Source: Acidobacteriota bacterium (GTDB taxonomy: Bacteria > Acidobacteriota > Vicinamibacteria > Vicinamibacterales > JAFNAJ01). From it: a stretch of DNA of 37,501 nucleotides. The stretch lies in contig JAFNAJ010000001.1 in assembly GCA_017860085.1 (NCBI GenBank), forward strand, positions 1-37,501, given 5' to 3'. Both the position numbers and the translations under genes were made by a program. This document shows positions 26,125-33,908 of the stretch, one piece after another. The notes beneath the pieces were generated by a model. That model searched no databases. It was given only the letters and a program-made list of their open reading frames with translations, and was not told where the DNA came from. Position 1 is the first letter of the stretch. Every line of letters starts with the position of its first letter.

Positions 26125-27509
26125 CTGCGCCTGCCCGCGTCGCGGCGCACCGCGCGCTGCGCTCGGTGAACGGCCGGCGCGCCGATCTCGCCACGGCCCT
26201 CGCTCGTACACGAACAGACCTCGAGGACGACCGCGACCAGTCGCTGGCGGCCGAGATCGTCACGGGGACCCTGCGCTGGCAGGCCTTTCTCGACTGGGTG
26301 ATCGATCGTCGCCTCGACCGTTCCCCGGGCAAGCTCGACGCGACACTTCGCGACATCCTGCGCGCCGCGGTGTACCAGTTGTGGCGCCTCGAGCGGGTGC
26401 CCGCACACGCCGTGGTCTCCGATGCGGTGACACTCGTTCGGGAGGCTGGGCTGCCAAAGGCTGCCGGCCTCGTCAACGCCGTGCTCCGCAGGATTGCACC
26501 CGAACGCCACGACCTGTCGGGCCCTGGCCACCCTGGCGTCCGCCCGTCAGGACAGGTCGCTGGCGATCTGGCGGCGTGGCGCGAGCGTGCGCTCGACTAC
26601 CTGGCCATCACGTGGTCGCACCCTCGCTGGCTCGTCGCACGCTGGCTCGACCGCTTCGGACTTGACGTGACCGAGGCATGGGTCCGCTTCAACAACGCGC
26701 CGGCTCCGCTCACGCTTCGCGCCAACGGCATCCGCCTCACTCGCGAATCCCTCGCGCGCCGCCTGGCCGCCGTCGGAGTCTCGGTCGAGCCGACCACGTA
26801 CGCCCCCGACGGCCTGATCGTCACGGAAGGGAACCCGCTTCGAACGTCGCTCGCTGGCGAGGGCCTGTTTCTCGTCCAGGACGAAGCGTCGCAATTGGTG
26901 CCTCTCGCCGTGGTTCCGGCCGGCGTCTCCCGCGTGCTCGATGCGTGCGCGGCGCCCGGCGGCAAGACCACCGCGTTGGCAGCAAGCCTCGCTCCCGGGG
27001 CGCTCGTCGTGGCCGCCGACGTGAGGCCGAGGCGCGTGGCGCTGCTCCACCGCACGGTGGCAGCCTGCGGCGCACGCAACGTGCGAATCGTCGCCGCCGA
27101 TCTCGCGCGCGGGCTGCCCTTCGGCGCCGTCTTCGACGCGGTCGTCGTTGATGCACCCTGCTCGGGCTTCGGCACCGTCAGGCGTGATCCCGATATCAAG
27201 TGGCACCGCCACGAGGCAGACCTCGCCGCGTTGGCGGCCACCCAGCTCACGCTGCTGCAGCAGGCAGCAACCGCTGTCCGTCCGGGTGGATGGCTCCTCT
27301 ATGCGACCTGTTCGAGCGAGCCCGACGAGAACCGGCAGGTGGTTGCGCGATTCCTGGCGGCCTGCCCCACGTTCGCCACCTTGCGGCTGCCGCTGGCGGG
27401 CTCGGCACTGCCCCGCGCCGTGATCAGCGCCGACGGCGCCCTCGAGACGTCGCCCCACGAGCACGGCCTCGAGGCGTTCTTCGCAGCGATGCTGGTGCGA
27501 CGGCGATGA
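26121..27509 (+). CDS. rsmB: 16S rRNA (cytosine-967-C5)-methyltransferase
   Basis: SAM-dependent m5C967 methylation of 16S rRNA. The 462-residue protein has an N-terminal NusB-like helical domain (residues 1-140: ALRSVNGRRADLATAL, RDILRAAVYQLW, SDAVTLVREA). The methyltransferase domain has VLDACAAPGGKTTALA, VVDAPCSGFGTVRRDPDIKW with Cys347, and LLYATCSSEPDEN with the catalytic Cys397. The two-cysteine arrangement is that of RNA m5C enzymes. ATG overlaps the fmt TGA. A run of about 20 residues around 135-160 (PGHPGVRPSGQ) is a local insertion. Confidence 0.95.
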   Translation: MTAPARVAAHRALRSVNGRRADLATALARTRTDLEDDRDQSLAAEIVTGTLRWQAFLDWVIDRRLDRSPGKLDATLRDILRAAVYQLWRLERVPAHAVVSDAVTLVREAGLPKAAGLVNAVLRRIAPERHDLSGPGHPGVRPSGQVAGDLAAWRERALDYLAITWSHPRWLVARWLDRFGLDVTEAWVRFNNAPAPLTLRANGIRLTRESLARRLAAVGVSVEPTTYAPDGLIVTEGNPLRTSLAGEGLFLVQDEASQLVPLAVVPAGVSRVLDACAAPGGKTTALAASLAPGALVVAADVRPRRVALLHRTVAACGARNVRIVAADLARGLPFGAVFDAVVVDAPCSGFGTVRRDPDIKWHRHEADLAALAATQLTLLQQAATAVRPGGWLLYATCSSEPDENRQVVARFLAACPTFATLRLPLAGSALPRAVISADGALETSPHEHGLEAFFAAMLVRRR

Positions 27510-27562
27510 GGACCGCGGTCGGATGGGAATCGGGACGGACGCCGGTGACAGCTATACTATCC

Positions 27563-27582
27563 GGCGGACCTGAAGGTCCGCC
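27563..27582. repeat. CTGAAG-loop hairpin (REP-like)
   Basis: GGCGGACC, TGAA, GGTCCGCC forms a perfect 8-bp stem, equally read as a stem closing on a CTGAAG centre and followed by CTAC. The same architecture with a different stem is found at 37453-37470, which suggests a dispersed element family. Confidence 0.7.
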
Positions 27583-27630
27583 CTACGGGTCGGTCGAAGG
27601 TCCGCCCTGCGGGTCGGTCGAAGGTCCGCC
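27575..27630. repeat. 24-bp tandem repeat, 2.3 copies
   Basis: Unit 1 (27575-27598) and unit 2 (27599-27622) are 24 bases long and differ at one position (CTACGG versus CTGCGG). The first 8 bases, GGTCCGCC, recur at 27623-27630. Each unit starts with the 3' arm of the neighbouring hairpin, so the array looks like a local expansion of that element. It fills the gap between rsmB and the PASTA gene. Confidence 0.85.
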
Positions 27631-27636
27631 ACGTAA

Positions 27637-28359
27637 ATGGCTCTCGGACGCGGTGTGTTCAGCCTGGGACGTGTCCTCCTTGTCGCGGGAGGGCTCTGCG
27701 CCACGTTCCTGCTGTTCTTCGTCATGTCGTTGCGCGTGGCCATCCGAAGCCGCGAGGTGCCTGTGCCCGCGCTGACGGGGCGCTCTGTCAACGAGGCCAG
27801 TGCCCTGCTCGACGACCTCGGTCTGTCGCTCAGGATCGAAGCGCCGGCGCGCGCCGACGCGCGGATGCCTGCCGGCCGGGTCCTCGTCCAGGACCCGTCG
27901 CCGGGCGTGGTCACCCGACGCCCTCGCAGCGTGAAGGTGTGGCTGAGTGCAGGTCCCGCCGTCACGGTCGTCCCCGCTCTCGTGGGCGAGGCCGAACGTA
28001 CGGCGCAGTTGCGCTTGCAGGGCTCGGGACTGACGGTGACCGACGTCGCCGAGGTGCGGTCGAGCAGCCACCCCCCTGGGACCGTGATCGCCCAGTTCCC
28101 TCCGCCCGACACCCGGTCGGGCGAGGTGGCGATCCTCGTCAACCGCGAGGAGCCGTCGGGTGGGTACGTGATGCCGGACCTGATCGGGGTCGACGGTGAG
28201 CGGGCCGCCAACCTGCTCAGGAGTCGGGGCTTCCGCGTTACCGTCGTGGGCAGCCAGCCCTATCCGGGCATCCCGCCCGGCACGGTGATCCGCCAGGCGC
28301 CCACGGGGGGGTTCGAGGTCGGACCGTCCGACGGCATTTCTCTCGAGGTGAGCCGGTGA
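27637..28359 (+). CDS. Membrane protein with three extracytoplasmic PASTA domains, no kinase
   Basis: The 240-residue protein has about 8 cytoplasmic residues, one transmembrane helix (GRVLLVAGGLCATFLLFFVMS, about 11-31) and three PASTA-type repeats at about 41-107, 109-176 and 177-240. Each has the pattern VP-x-L-x-G then P-G-x-V with a final V-x-V strand. PASTA domains bind muropeptides or peptidoglycan in PrkC/PknB kinases and in some PBPs. There is no kinase, transpeptidase or other catalytic part. In Firmicutes the order def-fmt-rsmB-prpC-prkC-rsgA-rpe is common; here this gene replaces prpC-prkC-rsgA. No clear Shine-Dalgarno precedes the ATG. It overlaps rpe by four bases (GTGA). Confidence 0.9.
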   Translation: MALGRGVFSLGRVLLVAGGLCATFLLFFVMSLRVAIRSREVPVPALTGRSVNEASALLDDLGLSLRIEAPARADARMPAGRVLVQDPSPGVVTRRPRSVKVWLSAGPAVTVVPALVGEAERTAQLRLQGSGLTVTDVAEVRSSSHPPGTVIAQFPPPDTRSGEVAILVNREEPSGGYVMPDLIGVDGERAANLLRSRGFRVTVVGSQPYPGIPPGTVIRQAPTGGFEVGPSDGISLEVSR

Positions 28360-29036
28360 GCATTCGCATGGCGCCATCCATCCTTGCGGCCGACTTCGCC
28401 GCCCTGGGTGCGGCAGTCGCGGAGGCCGAGCGCGGCGGGGCCGACCTCATCCACGTGGATGTGATGGACGGGCACTTCGTGCCGAACATCACGGTCGGCC
28501 CACCGGTGGTGCGAGCACTCCACCGCGTCGCAAAGGTGCCGCTCGACGTGCACCTGATGATCGCCAGTCCCGACCGTTACCTCGACGCCTTCATCGATGC
28601 GGGCGCCGCGATGCTGTCGGTGCACGTCGAGGCGTTGCCGCACCTTCAACGAGCGATTGCTTACATCAAGAGCCGTGGCGTCCAGGCAGGCGTCGCCCTC
28701 AACCCGTCGACGCCTGCGGTAGCCCTCGAGGAGATCGCCGGCGACGTCGACTTCGTCCTCGTCATGTCGGTCAACCCGGGGTTTGGTGGCCAGACTTTTC
28801 TGCCGCGCAGCGAGTCGAAGATCAGGGCGGTGCGTCGCCTGCTGGACCAGGCGGGCAACCACGCCCCGATCGAGGTCGACGGCGGCGTCGACCTCACCAC
28901 TGTTCATGGGATCGCCGCGGCCGGCGCCGAGATCATCGTTGCTGGGCAGGCGATCTTCGGCAGCCCAGACCCCCCGGGCATGGTCAGGGCATTGCGCGAG
29001 GCCGCCGAAGCCGCTCGCGCCGCCGGACCCCGGTGA
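28356..29036 (+). CDS. rpe: Ribulose-phosphate 3-epimerase
   Basis: Interconverts ribulose-5-phosphate and xylulose-5-phosphate in the pentose phosphate pathway, which supplies erythrose-4-phosphate and PRPP. The 226-residue barrel has APSILAADFAAL, HVDVMDGHFVPNIT with the metal-binding His and Asp, LDVHLMI, VMSVNPGFGGQ and IEVDGGV with the catalytic Asp. GTG at 28356 overlaps the PASTA stop. All family motifs are intact. Confidence 0.97.
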   Translation: MSIRMAPSILAADFAALGAAVAEAERGGADLIHVDVMDGHFVPNITVGPPVVRALHRVAKVPLDVHLMIASPDRYLDAFIDAGAAMLSVHVEALPHLQRAIAYIKSRGVQAGVALNPSTPAVALEEIAGDVDFVLVMSVNPGFGGQTFLPRSESKIRAVRRLLDQAGNHAPIEVDGGVDLTTVHGIAAAGAEIIVAGQAIFGSPDPPGMVRALREAAEAARAAGPR

Positions 29037-29052
29037 GCTTCCGCGACGTCCC

Positions 29053-29451
29053 GTGCCTCCAGCCTCCAACCGCCTCCGTGTGCGATACGCCGAGACCGAC
29101 ACGATGGGCGTCGTGTACTACGCGAACTACCTCGTCTGGTTCGAGGTGGGACGCGCCGAGTGGCTCCGGGTGCGCGGGCACACTTACCGAGGGCTCGAGG
29201 CAGAAGGCATCGGCCTGCCGGTCGTGGAAGCCGCGTGCCAGTATCATGTTCCAGGGCGTTACGACGACGAGCTCGAGGTCAGGACCGAGGGGCGACTCCT
29301 CTCGGCTGCGCGCGTGCGGTTCAACTATGAGGTCGTGCGGGTGGCCGACGCGGTCGTGCTCGCCACCGGGCACACGGTGCACGCGGTGCTGAACAACCAG
29401 ACCGGTCGGCCATGTCGGCTCCCCGTGGAGATCAGGACACTGTTCCAATGA
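29053..29451 (+). CDS. ybgC: Acyl-CoA thioesterase, YbgC/4-hydroxybenzoyl-CoA family
   Basis: The 132-residue hot-dog-fold protein hydrolyses acyl-CoA. It carries the YbgC signature RYAETDTMGVVYYANYLVWFE, with the catalytic Asp at about residue 16, then RAEWLR and a C-terminal strand region. GTG at 29053 gives a normal N-terminus; I saw no better start and no strong Shine-Dalgarno. YbgC genes often sit with tol-pal; here the gene lies between rpe and an epimerase, and overlaps the latter by four bases (ATGA). Confidence 0.88.
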   Translation: MPPASNRLRVRYAETDTMGVVYYANYLVWFEVGRAEWLRVRGHTYRGLEAEGIGLPVVEAACQYHVPGRYDDELEVRTEGRLLSAARVRFNYEVVRVADAVVLATGHTVHAVLNNQTGRPCRLPVEIRTLFQ

Positions 29452-30395
29452 AGGCACTCGTCACCGGCGCCGCCGGGTTCATCGGTTCGACGCTCGCAGA
29501 GACGCTGCTCGCACGGGGAGCGGACGTCGTGGGTCTCGACTGCTTCACCGACTACTACCCGCGGGCGAACAAAGAGGCCAACCTGGCGGGTGCTCGTGCC
29601 CACCCTCGCTACACGTTCGTCGAGGACGCCGTGCAGTCGGCCGACCTGGCTCAATTGCTCGACGGGGTGACGCACGTGTTCCACCTGGCGGCCCAGGCCG
29701 GCGTACGCAAGAGTTGGGGCCGCGACTTCTCGACCTATACGAGCAACAACATCGAGGCCACCCAGGTCCTGCTCGAAGCGTGCGTCAGGCGACCGATTAC
29801 CCGCTTCGTCTACGCGTCGAGTTCCTCGGTGTACGGGGACGGGGTGCCAATCCCGATGCGCGAGGATGCGCTGCCCCAGCCGGTGTCTCCGTACGGCGTT
29901 TCCAAGCTCGCTGCCGAGCAACTCTGTTATCTCTACTTCGTCAACTACAGCGTGCCGACGGTCTCGTTGCGCTACTTCACGGTCTACGGTCCGCGCCAGC
30001 GTCCCGACATGGGATTCCACCGGTTCCTGAAAGCCGCGCACGGGGGGCTGCCCATCACCCTCTACGGAGACGGCGAGCAGACCCGCGACTTCACCTTCGT
30101 CGCTGACGCGGTCAGGGCGACGGCCGACGCGGGCACGGCGGGCGTTCCCGGCCGTGTCTACAACATCGGCGGCGGATCGCGCGTGACGGTCAACCACGTG
30201 CTCGGTATCATCGGCCAGTTGGTTCCGCGGCCCTTGGACATCCGCCGCGAAGCCCCTCAGAAGGGCGACATGCACGACACCTATGCCGATACGGCCCTGG
30301 CGCGGGCCGATCTCGGGTTCAGACCGCAGGCGACCCTCGAGGACGGCTTGCGGGCAGAGTACGAATGGCTGACTTCATCCTTCGGGCTGCGGTAG
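29448..30395 (+). CDS. NAD-dependent nucleotide-sugar epimerase (extended SDR)
   Basis: The 315-residue extended short-chain dehydrogenase has the NAD loop TGAAGFIGS (6-14), HLAAQAGVR, the catalytic Ser in YASSSSVYG and the Tyr149/Lys153 pair in SPYGVSK. RYFTVYGPRQRPDMG, the ITLYGDGEQTRDFTFVAD stretch and YNIGGGSRVTVN follow. These are typical of UDP-glucose or UDP-glucuronate 4-epimerases, the DFSTYTSNNIEATQ region being closest to the uronate type. The exact sugar cannot be assigned. It probably feeds surface polysaccharide synthesis, as the sugar-activation genes at 32828-35267 also would. Confidence 0.88.
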   Translation: MKALVTGAAGFIGSTLAETLLARGADVVGLDCFTDYYPRANKEANLAGARAHPRYTFVEDAVQSADLAQLLDGVTHVFHLAAQAGVRKSWGRDFSTYTSNNIEATQVLLEACVRRPITRFVYASSSSVYGDGVPIPMREDALPQPVSPYGVSKLAAEQLCYLYFVNYSVPTVSLRYFTVYGPRQRPDMGFHRFLKAAHGGLPITLYGDGEQTRDFTFVADAVRATADAGTAGVPGRVYNIGGGSRVTVNHVLGIIGQLVPRPLDIRREAPQKGDMHDTYADTALARADLGFRPQATLEDGLRAEYEWLTSSFGLR

Positions 30396-31249
30396 GGAGA
30401 CGGGCCTCGTCGCCCGGGCTCGAGACAGTTCGCCGTCACCGGGCGGTCACGTTTCTCCTGACATTCGTGTTTTGTTCGCTTCTGGCCTCGTGCGCCGGCA
30501 GGAAGGTCGACCTCTCGGCCGGACAGGGCGAGGCGGACAAGGTGCTGTTCGAACGTGGCTCGCTGTCGGTCGAGGACCGTAAGTGGTTGACGGCTCGGGA
30601 GTACTTTCGACAGATCGTCGACGGGTACCCGCAGAGCGCGTTCAGGGCCGACGCGAAACTCGGCCTGGCCGACACCTACTTCGGCGAGAACACGACCGCG
30701 GCGTATGTGCTGGCGATCAACGAGTACCGGGAGTTCCTGACGTTTTACCCGACGCACCCTCGTGCCGATTATGCTCAGTACAAGCTCGCGATGTGCCACG
30801 TCAAGCAGATGGCCAAGCCCGAGCGAGACCAGAGCGAAACGAAAGAAGCCTTGAAGGAGTTCGCGGCGTTCTTCGAGCGGTTTCCGAACAGCGCGCTCGC
30901 CGCTGAAGTTCGCGCGCGTCAACGCGATGCGCGCGATCGTCTCAGCCAGTCGGAGTACCGGGTCGGGCTGTTCTACTACCGTGCCCGATGGTATCCCGGC
31001 GCCATCGATCGGCTCAGGTCGCTGCTCAAGGACGATCCCGAATACACCTATCGCGACGCCGTCTATTTCCACCTGGCCGAATCGCTGGTCAAGACAGGTC
31101 GACCCGCCGAGGCACTCCCCTACTTCCAGAGGATCCTCGACGAGTTCGCCACGAGCGAGTACCTCGAACAGGCGCGCCTGCGCCTGCAGGAACTGAAGCC
31201 GGCCGAAGGCTCCGCAGTGTTGTCAGGCTCCCCGGCCACCCGAGACTGA
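30365..31249 (+). CDS. bamD: BamD-like outer-membrane assembly lipoprotein
   Basis: The 294-residue protein has a long signal sequence ending in the lipobox LLASC (Cys43). TPR-type repeats follow: TAREYFRQIVDGYPQSAFRADAKL, NEYREFLTFYPTHPRADYAQYKLA and VGLFYYRARWYPGAIDRL, which match BamD (YfiO). BamD is an essential part of the BAM complex inserting outer-membrane beta-barrels, so this implies a diderm cell. The only in-frame start, ATG 30365, lies inside the 3' end of the epimerase gene (31-base overlap). Confidence 0.88.
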   Translation: MADFILRAAVGRRASSPGLETVRRHRAVTFLLTFVFCSLLASCAGRKVDLSAGQGEADKVLFERGSLSVEDRKWLTAREYFRQIVDGYPQSAFRADAKLGLADTYFGENTTAAYVLAINEYREFLTFYPTHPRADYAQYKLAMCHVKQMAKPERDQSETKEALKEFAAFFERFPNSALAAEVRARQRDARDRLSQSEYRVGLFYYRARWYPGAIDRLRSLLKDDPEYTYRDAVYFHLAESLVKTGRPAEALPYFQRILDEFATSEYLEQARLRLQELKPAEGSAVLSGSPATRD

Positions 31250-31264
31250 CAGACGGGAGGACCC

Positions 31265-32116
31265 ATGCATCGCCTTGTCATGCCTGCACCGCTTGGACCC
31301 GTGGCCGTCGCCGCTCTGCTCACGGTCGGGAGCGCCACGCACGCGTCGGCCCAGAGTGCCGTCGCGCCCCTCTCGCCCGAAGCGCTGTCGCTCGTGTGCG
31401 CCGCCCGTCTGGCGCCTCCACCTGCCGAACCAGCCTTGCGGGTCGTGGGGAGCCGAGACACCGCACCGAGGGAGGTCTTTGGCCCGGCGGACGTCGTGGT
31501 CCTGTCGGGAGGGGACGTCGCGGCTCTGACGCCCGGCCAACAGTACGTCGTGCGGCGCCGCTTCCGGGCCCGGGTCTACGAGCGCTACAACGAGTGGCTG
31601 CAGTCGGCCGTCCATACGTCCGGCTGGGTACGCGTCGACAGCCTGCAGGGCGGTCGGGCCCTGGCCACGGTCGTCTGGGCGTGCGACGGCCTGCGCGCGG
31701 GCGACTACCTCGAGCCCTTCCAACCGCCGGTGGTTCCCGACGCGCTCGCTGAAGGCACGCCCGACTTCGCGGGCGCAGGGCGCGTGCTGTTCGACAACGA
31801 CGAACGCCGCCTCGCCTCACCCTGGAAGCTCGTCCTGGTGGAGCGCCGCGAGGGCGCGAGCGTGGCCCCAGGGCAGCGCGTCACCTTCTTCCGGCGTCTG
31901 TACGGCGACGATGGGCCCGTCTCGCCGCTTGGGGATGGCACCGTCATGGAGGTCTTGCCGACAGCGCTGATCGTGAGGGTCGACTCGGCGCGCGACGCCC
32001 CGCAGTACGCCGGCGAGTTCGCCACGCGGGCACGGGTGTCCTCGGTGAGCGACGTGCCGCGTGAAGACCGCCCCCGCGAGACGGACGATTTCGCCGCTCT
32101 GCACGTCCCCCGCTGA
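31265..32116 (+). CDS. Secreted protein with two related domains, function unknown
   Basis: The 283-residue protein has a signal peptide ending near ASAQS (about residue 30). Two copies of a beta-rich unit follow, at about 72-155 and 170-260. Each has a hydrophobic start (VFGPADVVVL; AGRVLFDN), a PGQ-x-Y/V turn (LTPGQQYVVRRRF; VAPGQRVTFFRRL), and a G-x-A/V-x-V end with CDGLRAGDYLEPF in the first. They recall SH3-like or LysM-adjacent domains in other envelope proteins, but I do not recognise a named family. GGGAGG five bases before the ATG is a strong ribosome site. It directly follows bamD and may be co-transcribed; an envelope role is likely from context only. Confidence 0.75.
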   Translation: MHRLVMPAPLGPVAVAALLTVGSATHASAQSAVAPLSPEALSLVCAARLAPPPAEPALRVVGSRDTAPREVFGPADVVVLSGGDVAALTPGQQYVVRRRFRARVYERYNEWLQSAVHTSGWVRVDSLQGGRALATVVWACDGLRAGDYLEPFQPPVVPDALAEGTPDFAGAGRVLFDNDERRLASPWKLVLVERREGASVAPGQRVTFFRRLYGDDGPVSPLGDGTVMEVLPTALIVRVDSARDAPQYAGEFATRARVSSVSDVPREDRPRETDDFAALHVPR

Positions 32117-32125
32117 CGTCAGCGG
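32110..32125. terminator. Perfect 16-bp palindrome between converging genes
   Basis: CCGCTGACGTCAGCGG is a perfect palindrome spanning the TGA stop of the secreted protein and lying 19 bases from the pgsA stop. It can form a GC-rich hairpin on either transcript but has no T-run, so it may be a bidirectional stop or an mRNA-stabilising hairpin. Confidence 0.35.
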
Positions 32126-32144
32126 ACGGGTCGCGCTCGACTTC

Positions 32145-32735
32145 CTACTTCCGCGAAGACTGGCCGGCCGCCGCGGATGCGGCGCCGGCCATCGCCTGTG
32201 CGAAGTGTCGGTAGTAGTCGAAGGCCGACACCAGGGCGAGTGCCACCACCACCCAGAGTGCAGCCTGACCCAGCAGGAACAGCTCGCGAACCGTGACGTG
32301 GCCGACGAGCAGCAGCAGAACCGCAGCCACCTCGGCCGCCATCTTGGCCTTCCCCAGCCCTGAGGCCGCGAGCGTCACACCTCTCGCCTGGGCCACGCCC
32401 CGAAGCCCTGTCACGGCGAGCTCGCGTCCGATGATCACGGCGGCCATCCAGGCAGGGGCCAAGCCGATCTGGACGAGCGACACGAGCGCCGCCGTCACCA
32501 GCAGCTTGTCGGCCAGCGGGTCGAGCAACTGACCCAGCGTGGTCACCTGCTGGCGCCGCCGCGCGAGATACCCGTCGAGCCAGTCCGTGATCGAGGCGAC
32601 GGCGAAGATGATCGCCCCGACGAGCTCCTCGCGAATCCCGAAGATGAGCCGCCCTTCGAACTTCGTCAGGAGCACGACGACGAGGAGAGGCACGAGGAAG
32701 ATGCGCCCGAGGGTCAGGGCATTGGGCAGGTTCAT
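32145..32735 (-). CDS. pgsA: CDP-diacylglycerol-glycerol-3-phosphate 3-phosphatidyltransferase
   Basis: Integral membrane enzyme making phosphatidylglycerol-phosphate, precursor of PG and cardiolipin. The 196-residue protein has several hydrophobic helices and the CDP-alcohol phosphotransferase motif DWLDGYLARRRQQVTTLG followed by LLDPLADK, with Asp51, Asp54, Asp72 and Asp76. The N-terminal NLPNALTLGRIFLVP is typical of PgsA. The ATG is at 32735, and a candidate -10 box TACAAT (32770-32765) lies upstream on this strand. It is divergent from the nucleotidyltransferase. Confidence 0.94.
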   Translation of the reverse strand: MNLPNALTLGRIFLVPLLVVVLLTKFEGRLIFGIREELVGAIIFAVASITDWLDGYLARRRQQVTTLGQLLDPLADKLLVTAALVSLVQIGLAPAWMAAVIIGRELAVTGLRGVAQARGVTLAASGLGKAKMAAEVAAVLLLLVGHVTVRELFLLGQAALWVVVALALVSAFDYYRHFAQAMAGAASAAAGQSSRK

Positions 32736-32764
32736 TGGAGCGGGTGCCGCGCTCGGGCGGGGTC

Positions 32765-32770
32765 ATTGTA
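32765..32770 (-). promoter_or_regulatory. Candidate -10 box for pgsA
   Basis: TACAAT on the minus strand, 29 bases before the pgsA start. No strong -35 box is seen, so confidence is limited. Confidence 0.35.
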
Positions 32771-32810
32771 ACCCGCGGGTCCGCGGCTGGCTACAGGGTC
32801 CGACTCCATG

Positions 32811-32816
32811 TATCAT
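32811..32816 (+). promoter_or_regulatory. Candidate -10 box for the nucleotidyltransferase gene
   Basis: TATCAT ends 11 bases before the ATG at 32828. A transcript from it would have a 5' end of only a few bases. No good -35 partner is visible. Confidence 0.35.
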
Positions 32817-32827
32817 TGCGGGTTGTC

Positions 32828-33883
32828 ATGAAAGCAATCCTCCTGGCAGGCGGGAAAGGCACGCGCCTGCGTCCCCTGACCCTCCACACGCCCAAGCCCA
32901 TCGTGCCGATCATCGATCGGCCGTTTCTGCATTACCAGATCGACCTGCTGCACCAGGTGCCCGAGATCGACGAGGTGATCCTGAGCCTCAACTACCAGCC
33001 GCGGCGCATCGAGGAGATCTTTGGCGACGGCACGAGCCGCGGCATCCGCATCCGGTATGTGGTCGAGCCGGCGCCCCTGGGCACGGCCGGTGCCGTCAAG
33101 TTCGCCGAGCGGTTCCTCGACGACTCCGTGGTGGTCTTCAACGGCGACGTCCTGACGCAGGTCGACCTGGGCGCCATCGTTCGCCTGCACCGCGAGCGTA
33201 AGGCCAAGGCCACCATCGTCCTCACGCCGGTGGAGAACCCGACCGCCTATGGCCTGGTCGAGACAGACCACGACGGCAACGTGACGCGGTTCCTCGAGAA
33301 GCCCTCCCCGGACGAGATCACCTGCGACACGATCAACGCCGGCATCTATGTACTTGAGCCCGACACGTTCGACCGCATTCCCAAGGACACGGCCTGGTCG
33401 ATCGAGCGCAGCTACTTTCCCTCGCTCATCGAGCGAGGCGAGACGTTCGTGGCCTACATCGAGCGCGGCTACTGGATCGACATCGGGACGCCCACGAAGT
33501 ACATGCAGGCGCATCGCGACATCATGGACGGGCATTTCGCGATCCCGATGTTCAGCAGCGGCCCGGCCGTCGTGGCCGCGGCCGACGGCGCCAGCATCGA
33601 CGCTGAGGCCGAGATCGTGGGCCCGTGCTTCATCGACGAGGGCGTGCACGTGAAGAAGGGCGCCCGGGTGGGCCCGTACTCGGTGCTGGGACGTCATGTC
33701 CGCGTCGAGGAAGGTGCACGCATCGAGGGCTCCCTCGTGTGGGCAGGCACCTGGGTCGGGCGTGACGCTTCGGTACGGAACGCGATCCTGGGCCGCAATT
33801 GCCATCTGGGCCGCGCCGCTGTCGTCGGCGACGGCCGGGTCCTCGGCGACAAGAGCGTGCTCACCGACTACAGCCAACTGTAA
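32828..33883 (+). CDS. Sugar-1-phosphate nucleotidyltransferase, probably mannose-1-phosphate guanylyltransferase
   Basis: The 351-residue protein has the pyrophosphorylase signature LLAGGKGTRLRPLT (5-18), then PKPIVPIIDRPFL, VVFNGDVLTQ with the metal Asp, and VENPTAYGLVE. EKPSPDEI, NAGIYVLEP and YWIDIGTPTKYM follow. The C-terminal 100 residues are a left-handed beta-helix with hexapeptide repeats (AEIVGPCFIDEGVHVKKGARVGP), as in GMPPB-like GDP-mannose pyrophosphorylases. The next gene is a phosphomannomutase/phosphoglucomutase that would supply its substrate, so GDP-mannose is the best guess; dTDP-glucose synthesis is the alternative. Confidence 0.85.
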   Translation: MKAILLAGGKGTRLRPLTLHTPKPIVPIIDRPFLHYQIDLLHQVPEIDEVILSLNYQPRRIEEIFGDGTSRGIRIRYVVEPAPLGTAGAVKFAERFLDDSVVVFNGDVLTQVDLGAIVRLHRERKAKATIVLTPVENPTAYGLVETDHDGNVTRFLEKPSPDEITCDTINAGIYVLEPDTFDRIPKDTAWSIERSYFPSLIERGETFVAYIERGYWIDIGTPTKYMQAHRDIMDGHFAIPMFSSGPAVVAAADGASIDAEAEIVGPCFIDEGVHVKKGARVGPYSVLGRHVRVEEGARIEGSLVWAGTWVGRDASVRNAILGRNCHLGRAAVVGDGRVLGDKSVLTDYSQL

Positions 33884-33908
33884 CCCCGCATCCCGGAGCA
33901 CTCACCCC

